A stretch of DNA of 64,000 nucleotides, taken from NCBI RefSeq assembly GCF_006517235.1, contig NZ_CP041188.1, positions 744,001 through 808,000 of the forward strand. Reading direction: 5' to 3'. How positions within the stretch are numbered: the stretch's first letter is position 1; every line of letters begins with the position of its first letter. The notes below the pieces were generated by a model, which saw only the letters and a list, made by a program, of their open reading frames with translations, ran no database searches and was not told the DNA's origin. Below are positions 25,192 to 34,107 of this stretch, in pieces. A program made the position numbers and the translations under genes. The DNA is from Pseudarthrobacter sp. NIBRBAC000502772. GTDB lineage: Bacteria; Actinomycetota; Actinomycetes; Actinomycetales; Micrococcaceae.

Positions 25192-27366
25192 ATGAATCCG
25201 CTGCCCGTCAGCGCCTCTGCCCGTGTCCTGGGTGGTGGGCCCCTCACAGACGCCTGGGGAATCGGCGCTTCGAGCGCCGGCCTCGAGGGTCTGCTCGCCA
25301 CAGGCGGGGCCACCATTCCAGGCGGGGCCTGCCGTCCGAACGGGCGTCCGAACGGGCAAGGCCGTTCCGGACTCCGGGTCCGGCCGAAGGGTGACGCGGC
25401 GTGGCTCAGCGTCGGTGGCACCGCGCTTGCCGGTCTGGCAGCACAGGCGATGACGGAACGAGGCACCGCCTGGCCGCAGCCCCTGGTCTCGCACTATGCG
25501 CGGTACTTTCGGGATGGCAATCGCACGGCCTACGAAGGGCTGGTGGCGGCACGCCAACAGCGTCTGACCCGGGCGGTGGTGATGGCGCTGAGTGCCGGAT
25601 CCGACGTCAGGATAGGATCCGACGCCGGGGCCGGACCCGGCGAAGACTGGCTCGACGAGGTGATCGACGGCGTCCACCTGCTCTGCGAACAGAGTTCCTG
25701 GAGCTGGGCCGCGCATGATGACGTGTTCACGCGCAGCGGCGAGGTGGTGCCGGACAAGTCCCAGCCTTACCTGGATCTTGGGGCCGGCGAGGTTGCCGCG
25801 CAGCTCGCGTGGACCGACTACGTCCTGGGGGATGCTCTGGACATCCGGGCACCCGGCCTTCGCCGCAGGATCCGTCAGGAAACGCACGAACGCGCCATCA
25901 CCCCCTTCCTTGAACGCCTGGACTGGCACTGGCTGGGGCTCGACGGTGATGTCCACAACTGGAACCCCTGGATCCACACCAACCTGATTGCCGCGGCCCT
26001 TTTCCTGGTGGATGACCCTCAACGGCAGGCAGCCACGGTTGCCCGGTGCATCGAGGGCCTGGACCGCTTCCTGGCCTCCCTCCCCGCTGACGGGGCCATC
26101 GACGAGGGCTTCGCCTATTGGTGGAACGGGGCCGGGCGGGCGCTGGAGGGCCTCGCGCTGCTGGAGGAAGCCACCGGCGGGGCGCTCGACGTCGACCTTC
26201 CGGTGATCCGCCAGCTCGTCGCCTTTCCGCACCGCATGCACCTGGGCGGAACTTGGTTTCTCAACGTAGCGGACGGCCCGGCCCGGGCGGCCACCGGGTT
26301 GCCGTGGGACATGCTGCACCGCTGGGCCGTGCGCTTGGGCGACCGGGACGCCGCACGGCACGCTGCCTCGTTCGTTTCCGGCCAGCCGGAGGCGACGGCG
26401 GGACTGGGCCGGGTCCTGCACTCTCTCTTGGACCCGCCCCGACTGGACCCGCCCCGACTTGACCCGCCCCGACTTGACCCGCCCCGACTGGATGTCGGAA
26501 CCGCCGGGATCCAGTCCCCGCCGCTGGTTCCGTTCACCTATCTCCCGTCGGTGCAGATCATGGTGGCCCGCGAGACTGCGGGCACCCCGCAAGGCCTGGT
26601 GCTGGCGGCCAAGGGCGGGCACAACGGCGAGCACCATAACCACCGCGACGTCGGCTCCGTGGTGGTCGCGGTTGACGGCGTTCCGCTGCTGGTGGACGCC
26701 GGCCAGCCCACTTACACGGCCAAGACCTTCGGCCCGGACCGGTACGACATCCGTGCCATGCAGAGTGCCTGGCACAGTGTTCCGGCACCGTTCGGACTGG
26801 AGCAGGGCACGGGGAAGGCCTTCGCCGCGGCCGTGTGGCATGCACCCACCGCTGAGAACGCCACACTCCGGCTGGCACTCGGAGCGGCCTATGGCCTGCA
26901 CCCGGAGCAATGGGTCAGAACGTCCTCGCTGGACCGGGAAGCCCGGCGGGTGGTCGTCGCCGACCGCTGGGACCTTCCGATCTCCCCGGCCAACGCAGCC
27001 TCGCTGGACAGCGCCGTCCCGCCTGACCATGCCGTCCCGCCGGAGACCGCAGAGCCGAAAAGATTAACGTCCGACGTCGACATCACCTACCTCGCGGCAG
27101 GCACCATCCGCCTGGGCCGGGACGGCTCCGCCATCATCCTGCCCACCGGAATTCCGACAGCCGACGAATCGTCGGCCGGGGACGCCCGGGGAGCGGTGCT
27201 GCGCTGGGAGCCGGCCGCCGCCGTCGTACTCGTGGATGAGTGGCCACTGGATGACCCCTTGCTGTCCGGCGTGTGGGGCGCGCGGCTGACCCGGCTGCGC
27301 TTCCGCCTGCCCGCAGAATTCAGCGCCGCCGGCGCATTTACCCTGACAGTGGAGGCAACATCATGA
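25192..27366 (+). CDS. heparinase II/III-like polysaccharide-active protein
   Basis: A 724-residue protein with an N-terminal (alpha/alpha) toroid and a C-terminal beta-sandwich, as in heparinase II/III-type lyases. The signature is GHNGEHHNHRDVGSVVV with His477, His481, His482 and His484, followed by LLVDAGQPTYT. The toroid contains SWSWAAHDD and NWNPWIHTNL. No signal peptide is present, so it should act on imported oligosaccharide. Four LDPPR repeats at 413-432 lie in the interdomain linker. ATG 25192 has GAGAAGAG upstream. It heads the rightward operon and its stop overlaps the regulator start (ATGA). Uronic-acid-containing substrate is inferred. Confidence 0.8.
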   Translation: MNPLPVSASARVLGGGPLTDAWGIGASSAGLEGLLATGGATIPGGACRPNGRPNGQGRSGLRVRPKGDAAWLSVGGTALAGLAAQAMTERGTAWPQPLVSHYARYFRDGNRTAYEGLVAARQQRLTRAVVMALSAGSDVRIGSDAGAGPGEDWLDEVIDGVHLLCEQSSWSWAAHDDVFTRSGEVVPDKSQPYLDLGAGEVAAQLAWTDYVLGDALDIRAPGLRRRIRQETHERAITPFLERLDWHWLGLDGDVHNWNPWIHTNLIAAALFLVDDPQRQAATVARCIEGLDRFLASLPADGAIDEGFAYWWNGAGRALEGLALLEEATGGALDVDLPVIRQLVAFPHRMHLGGTWFLNVADGPARAATGLPWDMLHRWAVRLGDRDAARHAASFVSGQPEATAGLGRVLHSLLDPPRLDPPRLDPPRLDPPRLDVGTAGIQSPPLVPFTYLPSVQIMVARETAGTPQGLVLAAKGGHNGEHHNHRDVGSVVVAVDGVPLLVDAGQPTYTAKTFGPDRYDIRAMQSAWHSVPAPFGLEQGTGKAFAAAVWHAPTAENATLRLALGAAYGLHPEQWVRTSSLDREARRVVVADRWDLPISPANAASLDSAVPPDHAVPPETAEPKRLTSDVDITYLAAGTIRLGRDGSAIILPTGIPTADESSAGDARGAVLRWEPAAAVVLVDEWPLDDPLLSGVWGARLTRLRFRLPAEFSAAGAFTLTVEATS
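26428..26487 (+). repeat. 15-bp tandem repeat encoding LDPPR x4
   Basis: Four units at 26428-26442, 26443-26457, 26458-26472 and 26473-26487 differ only in the leucine codon (TTG, CTG, CTT, CTT); the remaining twelve bases are identical. The near-identity suggests a recent expansion. A fifth partial unit (CTGGAT) follows. Confidence 0.88.
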
Positions 27367-28514
27367 GCCCCGACCAACCTTCCGAGGTGGCAGGGAAATC
27401 CCTGTTCGCTCTCCAGCGCCGCGAGCGGCTGATGGAGGAACTGCGTGCCCACGGCGCCATCACGGTCCGTGGCATCGCCGTGAAACTGGGCGTCAGCGAG
27501 CTCACCATCCGGCGGGACGTGAACATCCTCGCCGACGAGGGCCTGGTCTCGCGCGTCCACGGCGGCGCCACGCTGCCCAGCAAGCTGGACCGGTCGGCCA
27601 CCTCGGGCCGTCCGCCGCAGCACAGCTACTCCATCGGGATGGTGGTTCCCTCGCTGGACTACTACTGGCCCCAGGTAATCAGCGGCGCCCGGGCGGAGGC
27701 GGAGGAGCAGAACCTGCGGATCCTGGTCCGCGGCTCTGCCTACGATGCCGCCGACAACCGCCGGCAGGTCCAGGCGCTGCTCGATACGCAAAACATCGAC
27801 GGGCTGATCGTTGCCCCGGACCTGACCGGTGAGGTGGGGCAGGAGCTACTCCGCTGGCTGAACGCGTTGCCTATTCCGGTGGTGCTCGCCGAACGGCGCT
27901 CGCCGGGGGAAACCCCCGCACACCGCCTCGAATGGGTGGCCACGGACCACGCGTTCGGCGCCGGCATGGCTGTCCGGCACCTGTGGCAGGAGGGCCATCG
28001 GCAGATTGGCTGCCTGGCCGATTCCTCAAGCCCCACCAGCCCGCACGTGGTGCGGGGGTGGCGCCAAGCCCTGGCGGCCCTGAAGATCCCGGTGGCAGGC
28101 TCCGTCCACGAGGATTCGGCCAAACTGCCCAACGGCGACCGCGCCGCGCACTTTGACCATGTCCTGGAGCTGTGCAGGAAAACGGGGACCACGGCCATGC
28201 TGGTCCATTCGGACACGCAGGCGGTGGCCTTTGTGCAGCACTGTGTGGACCGGGGGATCCAGGTGCCGGGGGACATGGCGATCGTGGGCTACGACGACGA
28301 AGTGGCCTACCTTGCCGAGCCCGCCATTTCGGCCGTCCGGCCACCCAAGCAGTATGTGGGGAAGGTGGCCGTCCAGCTGATGGCCGCCCGCCTCGCCGAG
28401 GGGCGGATGCGGCCGGTGCACCGGATCGAACTGAACCCGGAGCTGATCCTCCGCGAGTCATCGATCGGCGGGCCGCGCTTGCCCTCCGCCGGCCTGCTGC
28501 AGGAATCCCTGTGA
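27363..28514 (+). CDS. hybrid regulator: DeoR-type HTH with LacI-type sensor
   Basis: A 383-residue transcription factor. Residues 15-75 are a DeoR winged helix (LQRRERLMEELRAHGAITVRGIA, then VSELTIRRDVNILADEGLVSRVHGG). Residues about 90-370 are a periplasmic-binding-protein-like sugar sensor of the LacI/GalR C-terminal type (IGMVVPSLDYYWPQVISG; DMAIVGYDDEVAYLAEP). Most regulators pair these parts differently, so this is a domain swap. It is translationally coupled to both neighbours (ATGA and GTGA overlaps) and probably controls the divergent glycan operons at 25017-25191. Confidence 0.87.
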   Translation: MSPDQPSEVAGKSLFALQRRERLMEELRAHGAITVRGIAVKLGVSELTIRRDVNILADEGLVSRVHGGATLPSKLDRSATSGRPPQHSYSIGMVVPSLDYYWPQVISGARAEAEEQNLRILVRGSAYDAADNRRQVQALLDTQNIDGLIVAPDLTGEVGQELLRWLNALPIPVVLAERRSPGETPAHRLEWVATDHAFGAGMAVRHLWQEGHRQIGCLADSSSPTSPHVVRGWRQALAALKIPVAGSVHEDSAKLPNGDRAAHFDHVLELCRKTGTTAMLVHSDTQAVAFVQHCVDRGIQVPGDMAIVGYDDEVAYLAEPAISAVRPPKQYVGKVAVQLMAARLAEGRMRPVHRIELNPELILRESSIGGPRLPSAGLLQESL

Positions 28515-29230
28515 CGGCGGGCAGGCTGACGGAGCCTCGGGCGCTGCTCCTGACCGGCTCCGGGCGGTACGCAGACCCGTGGCACCCGTTCGCCGAGACG
28601 TCCGCCGCCTTGGCGGCCCTCCTCCGGGAGGCGGGGTTCGGCGTCGAGACCGCTGACGACGTCGATGCCGCCTTAGCCGGCCTGGTCACCCCGGGTGCCA
28701 CGGGAGTTTCCGGCGCTGGCCTCCCCGACCTGCTGGTAGTCAATGTGGGCCTGCCCCGGGATGACCTGCCCTCACCCGGGACGCCGGAAGCCGTGGCCGG
28801 ACTGCGGCGCTGGCTGGAGGAGGGACGGCCCCTGCTGGTGAGCCATGTCAGCTCCACGAGCTTCCTCGATTCCCCCGAATGGGAAGCCGCGCTGGGCGGC
28901 CGCTGGATCCGCGGAACGTCCATGCATCCGGCGTACGGACCGGCCGGGATCCACGTTCGCCGGGAATCCGGCCCCGTGGTTGAGGGCATCGCAGACTTCG
29001 AGCTGCCGGACGAGCGTTACAGCTACCTGGCCACGGCGCCGGGCATCACCATCCATGCGACGCACACCCACGAAGACCTCGAACACCCCATCATGTGGTC
29101 CCTGGACCGGCGGCCTGGGCGGACGTTCTACGATGCACTGGGCCATGACGCCGCCTCCTACCAGTCACCCGAGCACCGCGAAATCCTGCTGCGTGCCGTC
29201 ACCTGGCTCACCGCCGACCAGCAACTCTGA
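28511..29230 (+). CDS. ThuA-like domain protein
   Basis: A 239-residue protein of the ThuA family (class I glutamine-amidotransferase-like fold). Conserved parts are LLLTGSGRYADPWHPFAETSAAL, LVSHVSSTSFLDSPEW and the terminal GRTFYDALGHD. Members act in uptake or oxidation of disaccharides and related glycans; the chemistry is unclear. The start is GTG 28511, overlapping the regulator stop as GTGA. It is shorter and divergent from the second ThuA protein at 31263-32012. Confidence 0.78.
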   Translation: MTAGRLTEPRALLLTGSGRYADPWHPFAETSAALAALLREAGFGVETADDVDAALAGLVTPGATGVSGAGLPDLLVVNVGLPRDDLPSPGTPEAVAGLRRWLEEGRPLLVSHVSSTSFLDSPEWEAALGGRWIRGTSMHPAYGPAGIHVRRESGPVVEGIADFELPDERYSYLATAPGITIHATHTHEDLEHPIMWSLDRRPGRTFYDALGHDAASYQSPEHREILLRAVTWLTADQQL

Positions 29231-29258
29231 ACGCCAGCCGTCCAACCCCGAGGATCCC

Positions 29259-31199
29259 ATGCCATCCACCATGACGCCCCTTGTCCTGACCCTGCCGGAG
29301 CTGGACCGCGACCTCTCGCCCTACACAGGCCTGACCCGCGCGCACTGGTGTGCTTACGCCGATCATTTGCTGCGCTCCGCCCACCGCTACGGCACCGCGG
29401 ACCACGCCAACATCCATCTGCCCGGAGCCAACAGCGCCTACGGCCCGCGAAGCGATGCGCTGGAGGCGTTCGCCCGGACATTCCTGCTGGCCTCCTTCCG
29501 GATCGCCGGCGACCCAGGCGGCACCGGCTGGATCGCGGAATGGTACGCACGGGGCCTCGACGCCGGCACGGACCCGGCGAATCCCGACCGGTGGCCGACC
29601 CCGGGGGAGCTGGGCCAGGCCAAGGTGGAGGCCGCTTCGTTGGCAGTTGGGCTGGCCCTGACCCGCGATGTGCTGTGGGACAAGTTCCCGCAGCGGGTCC
29701 AGGAACAGCTGGTTGCCTGGTTCGAAACGGTGATCGGCGAGGACTATCCACCCATCAACTGGGTCTGGTTCCAGATTGTGGTGGAAACCTTCCTTGCAAG
29801 CGTCGGCGGGCGTTCGTCGGACGCGGACATCGACGCCGGCCTGGCCATCCACGATTCGCTCTACCGCGGCCATGGCTGGTTTGCCGACGGTCCAGAGCGG
29901 GCCTACGACCACTACGTGGGCTGGGCCTTCCAGGTTTACCCCCAGCTTTGGGCGCTGATGGCGCCTGGTGATCCGCGCGTGCAGGCCCGCAAGAAGCTCG
30001 ACGGCGACCGGCTCGCCGACTACCTCGACGACGCCTCCCACCTCGTGGGAGCCAACGGGGCTCCGCTCATCCAGGGCCGCAGCCTCATCTACCGCTTCGC
30101 CGCGGCCGCCCCGTTCTGGGCCGGCGAACTTGCCGGCCACACCCGGCTGTCTCCGGGGCTGAGCCGGCGCGCGGCCTCCGGCATGCTGGACTACTTCGCC
30201 CGCCGCGGCTCCATCACCAATGACGGGCTGCTTTCGATCGGCTGGCACGGCGAATTCGCCGGCATGAGGCAGTCCTATTCGGGCGCAGGGTCACCGTACT
30301 GGGCCGCGAAGGGCTTCCTGGGACTGGCGCTCCCGGCGGACCACCGGGTGTGGACCGCCGTCGAGGAGCCCCTGCCCGTGGAGGCCGGGGACACCCGGCG
30401 GCTCATCGCGGCGCCCGGCTGGCAGGTGGACGGAACAGCGGCCGACGGCGTTGTCCGGATCCGGAACCACGGCACCGACCACGCCAATGCTGGAGTGGTG
30501 GTCGCCGATTCCCCGCTCTACGCCCGGCTGGGATACTCCACGCACACTTTTCCGGACCTTGAGCCGGAGTCCCTGGACAATGCCGTTGTGCTGGTGGACG
30601 CAGAGGGCCGCCTCACTCACCGCACGGGCTTCGAGTTCCTCGGCCAGAAAGATCTGGATGGCATCCTTGCCGGCGCCTCCCGGGCCACGGCCAACTGGAT
30701 CGCGGTGGATCCCGACGGCGGTCCGGACCATGGCAGCGGGGCCAGTGGAACCGCGACGCCCGGGCCGGAAATCACAGTGGTTTCGCTGACGCGCGGCGCG
30801 GTGGAGGTGCGGCTGGTCCGCGTTCAGGGCACATCCCCCGGCACGCCCGCGAGGCTGCGGATCGGCGGCTGGCCCGTGGATGCGGAGTCCCCGACGGAGA
30901 GCGAAATCCGTCCCCTTGCCGGCTGGGGCTCACCCCTGGACGACGCCGGAACCTGGCAGCGGGAAGCCCCGCACCCGGTGGGGGAGCGGCTCACTATTCC
31001 GTGGATCGGCACGCCGGGCGCGGCCGACGACGGCGACTATGCCGCCGTCGTCGTCCTCGCCGGTGCGGGAGGTGCTGAAGCCGCTGCCGGCGTCCGGTTT
31101 GTCCCCGCCCAAGGCGGTCCTGGTGGCGGCGGACGGTTCGAGTTCGCGGACGGAACCGCCGTCGGCCTCTCCGCCGTCTTGGAGTTTTTGTCCAGATAA
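29259..31199 (+). CDS. DUF2264-domain protein, probable glycan-active enzyme
   Basis: A 646-residue cytosolic protein. Residues about 15-370 match DUF2264, an (alpha/alpha)-barrel family: segments such as YGPRSDALEAFARTFLLASFR, NWVWFQIVVETFL and the WFADGPERAYDHYVGWAFQVYPQLW helix. The remainder is a beta-rich C-terminal domain. The fold recalls unsaturated glucuronyl hydrolases and heparinase toroids, and context supports action on an acidic glycan fragment. GAGGA seven bases before ATG 29259 sets the start. It is the last gene of the rightward operon, and its final codons form one arm of a long palindrome. Confidence 0.78.
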   Translation: MPSTMTPLVLTLPELDRDLSPYTGLTRAHWCAYADHLLRSAHRYGTADHANIHLPGANSAYGPRSDALEAFARTFLLASFRIAGDPGGTGWIAEWYARGLDAGTDPANPDRWPTPGELGQAKVEAASLAVGLALTRDVLWDKFPQRVQEQLVAWFETVIGEDYPPINWVWFQIVVETFLASVGGRSSDADIDAGLAIHDSLYRGHGWFADGPERAYDHYVGWAFQVYPQLWALMAPGDPRVQARKKLDGDRLADYLDDASHLVGANGAPLIQGRSLIYRFAAAAPFWAGELAGHTRLSPGLSRRAASGMLDYFARRGSITNDGLLSIGWHGEFAGMRQSYSGAGSPYWAAKGFLGLALPADHRVWTAVEEPLPVEAGDTRRLIAAPGWQVDGTAADGVVRIRNHGTDHANAGVVVADSPLYARLGYSTHTFPDLEPESLDNAVVLVDAEGRLTHRTGFEFLGQKDLDGILAGASRATANWIAVDPDGGPDHGSGASGTATPGPEITVVSLTRGAVEVRLVRVQGTSPGTPARLRIGGWPVDAESPTESEIRPLAGWGSPLDDAGTWQREAPHPVGERLTIPWIGTPGAADDGDYAAVVVLAGAGGAEAAAGVRFVPAQGGPGGGGRFEFADGTAVGLSAVLEFLSR

Positions 31200-31244
31200 T
31201 GTCGCCTGAACGCTCCCCGGAGCGCATTACCTGGACAAAAACTC
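31182..31244. repeat. 20-bp inverted repeat between convergent operons
   Basis: Arms GAGTTTTTGTCCAGATAATG at 31182-31201 and its partner at 31225-31244 pair at 19 of 20 positions. The intervening bases contain a smaller CGCTCC/GGAGCG hairpin. The left arm includes the last codons and the TAA of the DUF2264 gene. It probably serves as a bidirectional terminator for the DUF2264 and ThuA genes, or is a dispersed palindrome. Confidence 0.7.
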
Positions 31245-31262
31245 GTGGGGCCCTGCTAACAG

Positions 31263-32012
31263 CTACGCCTCCTCGAACCAGCCCCGGCCAGGGTTGCTCA
31301 CGGCCGGCACGGATCGGTGCAGCTCAGGCTGGGCCGCCCAGCGCACGCCGTTCGCGAGGACCCGCTGGATCTGCGGGTGGTGGTAGACCGGGTATTCCTG
31401 GTCGCCGGGGCTGAAGTAGAAAATCCGGCCCTTGCCGCGGGTGAACGTGACCCCGGACCGGAACACCTCGCCGCCGGCGAACGAGCTGATGAAGATCAGG
31501 TCGTCGGGGTCCGGGATGTCGAACAGCTCGCCGTACATCTCCTGCTCGGGGATGACGATGGGGCTGTCCACGCCCTCGGCGATGGGATGCGACGGCTTGA
31601 CGGTCCATACCAGCTCGCGTTCGCCGTCGTTCCGCCACGCCAGGGAGCAGCTGGTGCCCAGCAGCCGCGTGAAAACCTTCGCGAAGTGCCCCGAATGGAG
31701 CACGATGAGCCCCATTCCGCCCAGGACGTGCCGGTGGACGCGTTCGACGACGGCCTCGCTCACCTCGGCGTGAGCCATGTGGCCCCACCACAGCAGGACG
31801 TCGGTGTCGGCGAGGATGTCCTCGTCGAGGCCGTGCTCATCGTCGGTTGCCAGGACCGCCGTCGTGATCTCGGCGTCCGGGTAGTAGGAGCGCAGCCCGG
31901 CCGCGATGGCACCGTGGATGCCGTCGGGGTAGATTTCCCCGATGTGGGACGGCTCGTTGAGGGCCTCGTGGACGCCCTCGTTCCAGACCCGGATTCTCAG
32001 CTTGTTGTTCAT
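31263..32012 (-). CDS. thuA: ThuA-family trehalose-utilisation protein
   Basis: A 249-residue cytosolic protein. It begins [30 protein letters not shown] and contains [27 protein letters not shown] and [19 protein letters not shown], all typical of full-length ThuA. In rhizobia ThuA with ThuB converts trehalose and related disaccharides into 3-keto sugars. Here it closes an operon of binding protein, two permeases and an oxidoreductase. The ATG shares one base with the preceding stop (TAATG). Substrate assignment to trehalose is by homology of the operon, not shown directly. Confidence 0.88.
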   Translation of the reverse strand: MNNKLRIRVWNEGVHEALNEPSHIGEIYPDGIHGAIAAGLRSYYPDAEITTAVLATDDEHGLDEDILADTDVLLWWGHMAHAEVSEAVVERVHRHVLGGMGLIVLHSGHFAKVFTRLLGTSCSLAWRNDGERELVWTVKPSHPIAEGVDSPIVIPEQEMYGELFDIPDPDDLIFISSFAGGEVFRSGVTFTRGKGRIFYFSPGDQEYPVYHHPQIQRVLANGVRWAAQPELHRSVPAVSNPGRGWFEEA

Positions 32013-33145
32013 TAGAGACGAACCTCCCTTTGCTCCTGCGCCGACTGGTAGCAGGCGTCGATGATTTGGGCCCGGTAGAGCGCCTGGGATCCGTCGTGCC
32101 GGCCCCAGCCGTCCGCACCGCCGCGCACCGCCGCCACGAAGTCGTCCACCACGGCCTGATGCGCCTTGCCTGGCAGGGCCTGCGGCACGTAGTCGGCGTT
32201 TTCGCCGTCCTTTTCCGTGAAGACCCTCAGCTTACCGACAGGTGCCAGCGGGGTGCCTTGGACCTTCAGCTCGGCTCCGCCGTCGGTCCCGTAGACCATG
32301 AAGTCCAGCACGTCGTCCGTCTCCCGGTAGCTGGCCCAGCCGGCCTCTATCAGCAGCGTCGCGCCGCCTTCCAGCCGCAGGAACGCGGACGCGAAGTCTT
32401 CCACCTCGAACGCGTTGCTGGCAGCCATGGCGGTATAGCGGTTGTTGCCGCCCCGGCCGCGGGGGCCCAGCTCTGAATGGGTGGTGGCGGACACTGCCAC
32501 CACTTTCGGTTCGCCGAGCAGGTGCAGGGCGTAATCGAGGGCGTGGACGCCGATGTCGGCCAGCGGCCCGCCGCCTGCGAGTTCGGGGTTGGTAAACCAG
32601 CTCCCCAGCATCGGGATGCCGGAGCGGCGCAGCCAGGATGCCTTGGCGTAGTACGGGCGTCCCAGGCCGCCGCCGTCGATCACTTCCTTGAGCGCCTGGA
32701 TATCACCACGGCGGCGGTGGTTGAAGGCGACGTCCAGGACGCGTCCTGCCCCCCGGGCGGCGTCCACCATGGCCTGGCCTTCGACGGCGGTGCGTGCGAT
32801 CGGCTTCTCGCTCAGCACGTGCAGGCCGCGCTCGAGGGCGGCGATGGCGATGGGTGCGTGCAGGAAGGTCGGCACTGCCACGCTGATAGCGTCCAGGCCG
32901 CCGTGCTCCAGCATCTCTTCCCAGCCGGCGAAGGCGTTCGGGATCGAGTATTCGGCCTGCAGGGATTCGCGGAGCTCCTGTTCCATCCCTGCCAGCGACA
33001 CGATGCGGACGCCTTCCAGGGAATCGTAGGCCTTGAGGTGCTGCTGTCCCGCCCAGCCAATGCCGACGACGCCCACCCTCAGTTCTCCGGCTTGTGGTTC
33101 CTTCAGGGAAGCGGCCTGCTGTCCCGGGGACTGCTCGTTGCTCAC
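32012..33145 (-). CDS. Gfo/Idh/MocA-family oxidoreductase (ThuB-like)
   Basis: A 377-residue NAD(P)-dependent sugar dehydrogenase. The nucleotide-binding motif is [13 protein letters not shown] near residue 25 and the EKP motif appears as LSEKPIART; the C-terminal alpha/beta domain follows. Such enzymes oxidise a ring hydroxyl of free or glycosidic sugars, matching the 3-keto-disaccharide route proposed for ThuAB. The GTG at 33145 follows AAGGAAA; a longer frame upstream has no support. It is coupled to thuA by a one-base overlap. Confidence 0.88.
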   Translation of the reverse strand: MSNEQSPGQQAASLKEPQAGELRVGVVGIGWAGQQHLKAYDSLEGVRIVSLAGMEQELRESLQAEYSIPNAFAGWEEMLEHGGLDAISVAVPTFLHAPIAIAALERGLHVLSEKPIARTAVEGQAMVDAARGAGRVLDVAFNHRRRGDIQALKEVIDGGGLGRPYYAKASWLRRSGIPMLGSWFTNPELAGGGPLADIGVHALDYALHLLGEPKVVAVSATTHSELGPRGRGGNNRYTAMAASNAFEVEDFASAFLRLEGGATLLIEAGWASYRETDDVLDFMVYGTDGGAELKVQGTPLAPVGKLRVFTEKDGENADYVPQALPGKAHQAVVDDFVAAVRGGADGWGRHDGSQALYRAQIIDACYQSAQEQREVRL

Positions 33146-33192
33146 GGATATTTCCTTTTCTTGTGTTGTTTGGGAACTTGATTGGTGAGGTT

Positions 33193-34107
33193 TTAGCCCT
33201 TGACGGCGCCGGCGGTCATGCCGGACACGATGCGCTTCTGGCACAGGAGTACCAGGATGACGAGCGGGACCGTGATGATCACCGACGCGGCACTGATGGT
33301 GCCCAGCGGCTGGTCAAACTCGCTGGTTCCGCTGAAGAACGCGATCGCCACCGGGACCGGACGCGCCTCCGGCGATGTGGTCAGGGTGACGGCAAGCAGG
33401 AATTCGTTCCAGACGGAGATGAACACCAGGATCGCCGTGGTGGCAAGGCCCGGGACCGCCAGGGGCAGGATGACCTTGCGGAAGGCCATGAACGGCGTAG
33501 CCCCGTCCATGTACGCCGATTCCTCGAGCTCACGCGGAATCTCCTTGAAGAAGGAGGTCAGCGTGTAGATTGCCAGCGGCAACGCAAACGTCAGCTTCGG
33601 GATGATGAGGCCCAGGAGCGTGTCGTACAGGCCGATTTCGCGCCAGATCGAGAACATCGGGGCCGCGATGGCGATGGCCGGGAAGGTGGTGACCGAGAGG
33701 ATGAGGGTCAGGATCATGGCTTTGCGGCGCATCTTCAGCCTGGCCAGGGCGTAGGCGGCGAAGGAAGCGAACACCAGCGCCACTGTGGTGGTGACGACGG
33801 CGATGATCACCGAGTTGCGCAGGGCAAGGAGGAACTCGGGGTTCTGGAACACCGCCAGGTAGTTCTCGAACGTGGGCTGGCTCGGGAACAGCTCCCCCTT
33901 GGACAGGCTCACGCCCTGCTTGAGGGACGTGTTGACCAGCCAGTAGAACGGTATGAGCGAGAAACCCATAACGGCGAACACGAAGACCCACACGACCGGG
34001 TGCAGCTTCGCCTCGCCGCGGAGCCTGCGCCTGGGTGACCGGCGCTTCGGTGCCCCACCGCGGGCGGCGGGTGCCGCCGTCGTGCGCTGTGCAGTCAGGG
34101 TGCTCAT
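33193..34107 (-). CDS. sugar ABC transporter permease (MalG/ThuG-type)
   Basis: A 304-residue CUT1 permease with a basic N-terminal tail and six helices. The EAA loop reads EESAYMDGATPFMAFRKVILPLAVP. The C-terminus QKRIVSGMTAGAVKG is the standard MalG ending. It overlaps the MalF-type partner by four bases (34104-34107). It belongs to the thu-like operon. Confidence 0.9.
   Translation of the reverse strand: MSTLTAQRTTAAPAARGGAPKRRSPRRRLRGEAKLHPVVWVFVFAVMGFSLIPFYWLVNTSLKQGVSLSKGELFPSQPTFENYLAVFQNPEFLLALRNSVIIAVVTTTVALVFASFAAYALARLKMRRKAMILTLILSVTTFPAIAIAAPMFSIWREIGLYDTLLGLIIPKLTFALPLAIYTLTSFFKEIPRELEESAYMDGATPFMAFRKVILPLAVPGLATTAILVFISVWNEFLLAVTLTTSPEARPVPVAIAFFSGTSEFDQPLGTISAASVIITVPLVILVLLCQKRIVSGMTAGAVKG

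Noticed and set aside
25189..27030. 613-residue antisense open frame opposite the heparinase-like gene
   Set aside because: Shadow frame; it lacks a ribosome binding site and any domain, and the opposite strand encodes a clear toroid/beta-sandwich protein.
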